Assembly: GCA_050744165.1 (NCBI GenBank) | Contig: JBOGGN010000456.1 | Span: forward strand, 1 to 14,749 | Source: JBOGGN01 sp050744165 | GTDB taxonomy: Bacteria; Actinomycetota; Acidimicrobiia; Acidimicrobiales; Palsa-688 | Direction: 5' to 3' | DNA length: 14,749 nt | Part shown: positions 12,762 to 14,749 of the stretch, piece by piece | Position numbering within the stretch: the stretch's first letter is position 1 | How the letters are laid out: the number at the start of each line of letters is the position of its first letter | Notes under the pieces: generated by a model | Seen by the model: only the letters and a program-made list of their open reading frames with translations | The model's database searches: none | What the model was told of the DNA's origin: nothing | Program-made: the position numbers and the translations under genes

Positions 12762-14567
12762 CTACTCCTCCAAGCGGAGGGCCTGGATGAAGGCCTCCTG
12801 GGGGACTTCGACACGGCCGATGTTCTTCATCCGCTTCTTGCCCTCCTTCTGTTTCTCCAGGAGCGTGCGCTTGCGGGTGATGTCGCCGCCGTAGCACTTG
12901 GCCAGCACGTCCTTGCGACGGGCCTTCACCGTCTCTCGCGCGATGACTCGCCCACCGATGGCGGCTTGGATCGGGACGTCGAACATCTGACGCGGAATGA
13001 GTTCCTTGAGTCGCTCGGCCATCTTTCGCCCGTACAAGTCGGCGTTCTCTCGGTGCACGATCGTAGAGAACGCGTCGACCGGTTCGTGGTTGATCAGCAC
13101 GTCAACGCGCACCACCTGGCTTGTCACGTAGCCGCTGGGCTCGTAGTCAAGCGAGGCGTAGCCCTTGGTGCGGCTCTTCAGTGAGTCGAAGAAGTCGATG
13201 ACCACTTCGGCGAGGGGAATGCGGTAGCGCAGCTCGACGCGCTCAGTCGAGAGGTACTCCATCTTGGTCATCTCGCCGCGTCGGCTCTGTCCGAGGTCCA
13301 TGACGGCACCCAGGTACTCGACCGGGGTGAGGATCGTGACGTCCAACATGGGCTCATCGACGTGATCGAGCCGGCTCGGATCCGGCAAGTCGGTGGGATT
13401 GTCGACGAGGACCTCGGAGCCGTCGGTGAGGAAGGCTTGATAGACCACCGAGGGGGCCGTTGCGATGATGCCAAGGTTGAACTCTCTCTCCAGTCGCTCA
13501 CGAACGATCTCCATATGCAAGAGGCCGAGGAAACCGCAGCGAAACCCAAAGCCCAGCGCGTGCGAGGTCTCGGGTTCGTAGGCGATGGAGGCGTCGTTCA
13601 GTTTCAGCTTGTCGAGGGCGTCACGCAGGTTGCCGAGGTCGTCGCCGTCGATCGGGTAGACGCCACAGAACACCATGGGCTTGGGATCCTGGTAGCCCTC
13701 GAGCGGAGCCTTGGCCGGGCGGGCCGCCTCGGTGATGGTCTCGCCCGACCGCGCTCCCCGCACGTCACGAATGCTCGCGACCACGAAGCCCACTTCACCG
13801 GGACCCAGCGCGCCGACGCTCACCATCTCTGGGGTGCGGATCCCGATCTCCTCCAGGTCGTGGTTGGTGCCGGCGCGCATCATGCGAATCCGAGTGTCGT
13901 CGCGCAGCGTCCCCTCGACGACGCGAACCGAGGAGATCACCCCGCGGAACTGGTCGTAGTAGGAGTCAAAGATGAGCGCCTGCAGCGGCGCTGCGGGGTC
14001 GCCACCGGGTGCGGGAATGCGTCCGATGATGGCGGCCAGCAGTTCGGGTATCCCCTGGCCGGTCTTGGCCGAGATCGACAGCACCTCCTCTCGTGGGATG
14101 CCCAGCACGCGCTCGAGCTCGTCCTTGCAGCGCTCGGGGTCCGCCGCGGGCAGGTCGATCTTGTTCAAAACGGGCACGATCTCCAGGTTGTGCTCGAGGG
14201 CCTGGTAGCAGTTGGCCAGGGTCTGAGCCTGGATGCCCTGGCTCGCGTCAACGAGCAATACCGCGCCCTCGCAGGCGGCCAGCGAGCGCGACACCTCGTA
14301 GCCAAAGTCGACGTGGCCCGGGGTGTCGATGAGTTGGATCACATATCCCTGGTACAACACCCGGACGTTCTGGGCCTTGATGGTGATCCCGCGCTCGCGC
14401 TCGATGTCCATCGAGTCCAGGTACTGCGCGCGCATGAGGCGCGGATCGACGGCCCCGGTGATCTCCAAGATTCGATCCGACATGGTGGACTTGCCGTGGT
14501 CGATGTGCGCGATGATGCTCAGATTGCGGATTTTGGACGAATCGACGGAAGAGGGAGAGGTTGCCAC
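12762..14567 (-). CDS. lepA: LepA, elongation factor 4 (ribosome back-translocating GTPase)
   Basis: This translational GTPase binds ribosomes and influences elongation and initiation under stress. The protein has 601 residues, the usual family length. The GTPase domain is intact: G1 AHIDHGKST (20-28), G2 RERGITIK (57-64), G3 DTPGHVDF (81-88) and G4 NKID (135-138). EF-G-like domains II, III and V follow (for example FCGVYPIDGDD, and LGFGFRCGFLGLLHMEI). The LepA-specific C-terminal domain ends with KRMKNIGRVEVPQEAFIQAL. GTG 14567 is used, with no clear Shine-Dalgarno sequence. In-frame sequence before the conserved SKIRNLSIIAHIDH is short, so the start is nearly fixed. It is the first complete gene of the minus-strand block, with a 77-base gap from the preceding partial gene. 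rpsT, a frequent lepA neighbour, is not in the visible part. Confidence 0.97.
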   Translation of the reverse strand: MATSPSSVDSSKIRNLSIIAHIDHGKSTMSDRILEITGAVDPRLMRAQYLDSMDIERERGITIKAQNVRVLYQGYVIQLIDTPGHVDFGYEVSRSLAACEGAVLLVDASQGIQAQTLANCYQALEHNLEIVPVLNKIDLPAADPERCKDELERVLGIPREEVLSISAKTGQGIPELLAAIIGRIPAPGGDPAAPLQALIFDSYYDQFRGVISSVRVVEGTLRDDTRIRMMRAGTNHDLEEIGIRTPEMVSVGALGPGEVGFVVASIRDVRGARSGETITEAARPAKAPLEGYQDPKPMVFCGVYPIDGDDLGNLRDALDKLKLNDASIAYEPETSHALGFGFRCGFLGLLHMEIVRERLEREFNLGIIATAPSVVYQAFLTDGSEVLVDNPTDLPDPSRLDHVDEPMLDVTILTPVEYLGAVMDLGQSRRGEMTKMEYLSTERVELRYRIPLAEVVIDFFDSLKSRTKGYASLDYEPSGYVTSQVVRVDVLINHEPVDAFSTIVHRENADLYGRKMAERLKELIPRQMFDVPIQAAIGGRVIARETVKARRKDVLAKCYGGDITRKRTLLEKQKEGKKRMKNIGRVEVPQEAFIQALRLEE

Positions 14568-14644
14568 GGTTCAGTTAAGGCTACCGGGCCATGGTGAAAA
14601 TCCCGAGAGTGGAGGGGTTCTCAACTTGCGATTAAACCTAGGCC

Positions 14645-14749
14645 TTACCTGCCGACGTCTTGTTTCAGAATGAGTTCGGCCGCTTTCGCGTCGACGGTCC
14701 GCATTTGGGCGAGTAAATCACGAATGCGACGGTCGTTGCCTATCCACTC
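14645..14749 (-). CDS. 3' end of an unidentified gene (partial)
   Basis: The minus strand is open from the window edge to a TAA at 14645-14647, giving 34 C-terminal residues. They include NDRRIRDLLAQMRTVDAKAA, are rich in charged and helix-forming residues, and end in KQDVGR. The mixture of Arg, Leu, Ala and Glu looks like genuine helical coding sequence, but the stretch is too short and its codons too ordinary to be certain. The family is not recognised. It is co-directional with lepA and ends 77 bases before it. It could be chance open frame; extending the sequence would settle this. Confidence 0.45.
   Translation of the reverse strand, partial: EWIGNDRRIRDLLAQMRTVDAKAAELILKQDVGR

Noticed and set aside
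13362..14597. 411-residue plus-strand frame opposite lepA
   Set aside because: Entirely antisense to intact lepA, with no recognisable domain.
14568..14749. rpsT (ribosomal protein S20), a usual neighbour of lepA
   Set aside because: Neither strand encodes the basic S20 N-terminus in the visible stretch; only an unidentified 34-residue C-terminus is open.
1..14749. Mobile elements, CRISPR arrays, tRNA or rRNA genes
   Set aside because: No transposase or integrase motifs, spaced direct repeats, terminal inverted repeats or tRNA-like segments were seen.

Overview
The window looks like chromosomal DNA from a high-GC actinobacterium, perhaps of the Acidimicrobiia type (inference only). Third codon positions are strongly G/C-biased, GTG and TTG starts are common, and several starts lack a Shine-Dalgarno sequence. 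An hrcA-dnaJ-rsmE-hemW cluster is present. There are no RNA genes, insertion sequences, integrases or CRISPR repeats, and no gene-free stretch exceeds about 130 bases.

Positions 1-1973 (+ strand) hold two small envelope proteins and a metallo-beta-lactamase-fold hydrolase. The first has one membrane segment and four cysteines and is open at the window edge. The second has a signal peptide, a Thr-rich stalk and a C-terminal membrane helix. The hydrolase aligns by motif with AiiA-type N-acyl-homoserine lactonases but has Asp where AiiA has its active-site Tyr.

Positions 2101-6612 look like a signalling module. A NarL-family membrane histidine kinase overlaps its LuxR-type response regulator by 4 bp. 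The regulator is convergent with a stand-alone receiver-domain protein, and both genes use one CTAG palindrome for their stop codons. The receiver gene is divergent from a secreted 627-residue Ig-like repeat protein. The gap between those two carries two overlapping perfect palindromes and a potentially structured leader. This is the least explained part of the window and the best place to look for something new: two phosphoacceptor proteins, a kinase, a palindromic operator candidate and a surface-type effector sit side by side.

Positions 6613-6685 are a convergent gap containing a 30-bp perfect palindrome, probably a bidirectional terminator hairpin.

Positions 6686-14749 lie on the minus strand. 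In transcription order they hold the last 34 codons of an unidentified gene, lepA (elongation factor 4), a fused ATP sulfurylase/APS kinase, hrcA (heat-shock repressor), dnaJ (chaperone), rsmE (16S rRNA m3U methyltransferase) and hemW (radical-SAM heme chaperone). This is a familiar housekeeping neighbourhood with a sulfate-activation gene placed between lepA and hrcA. A decamer tandem repeat lies downstream of that gene.
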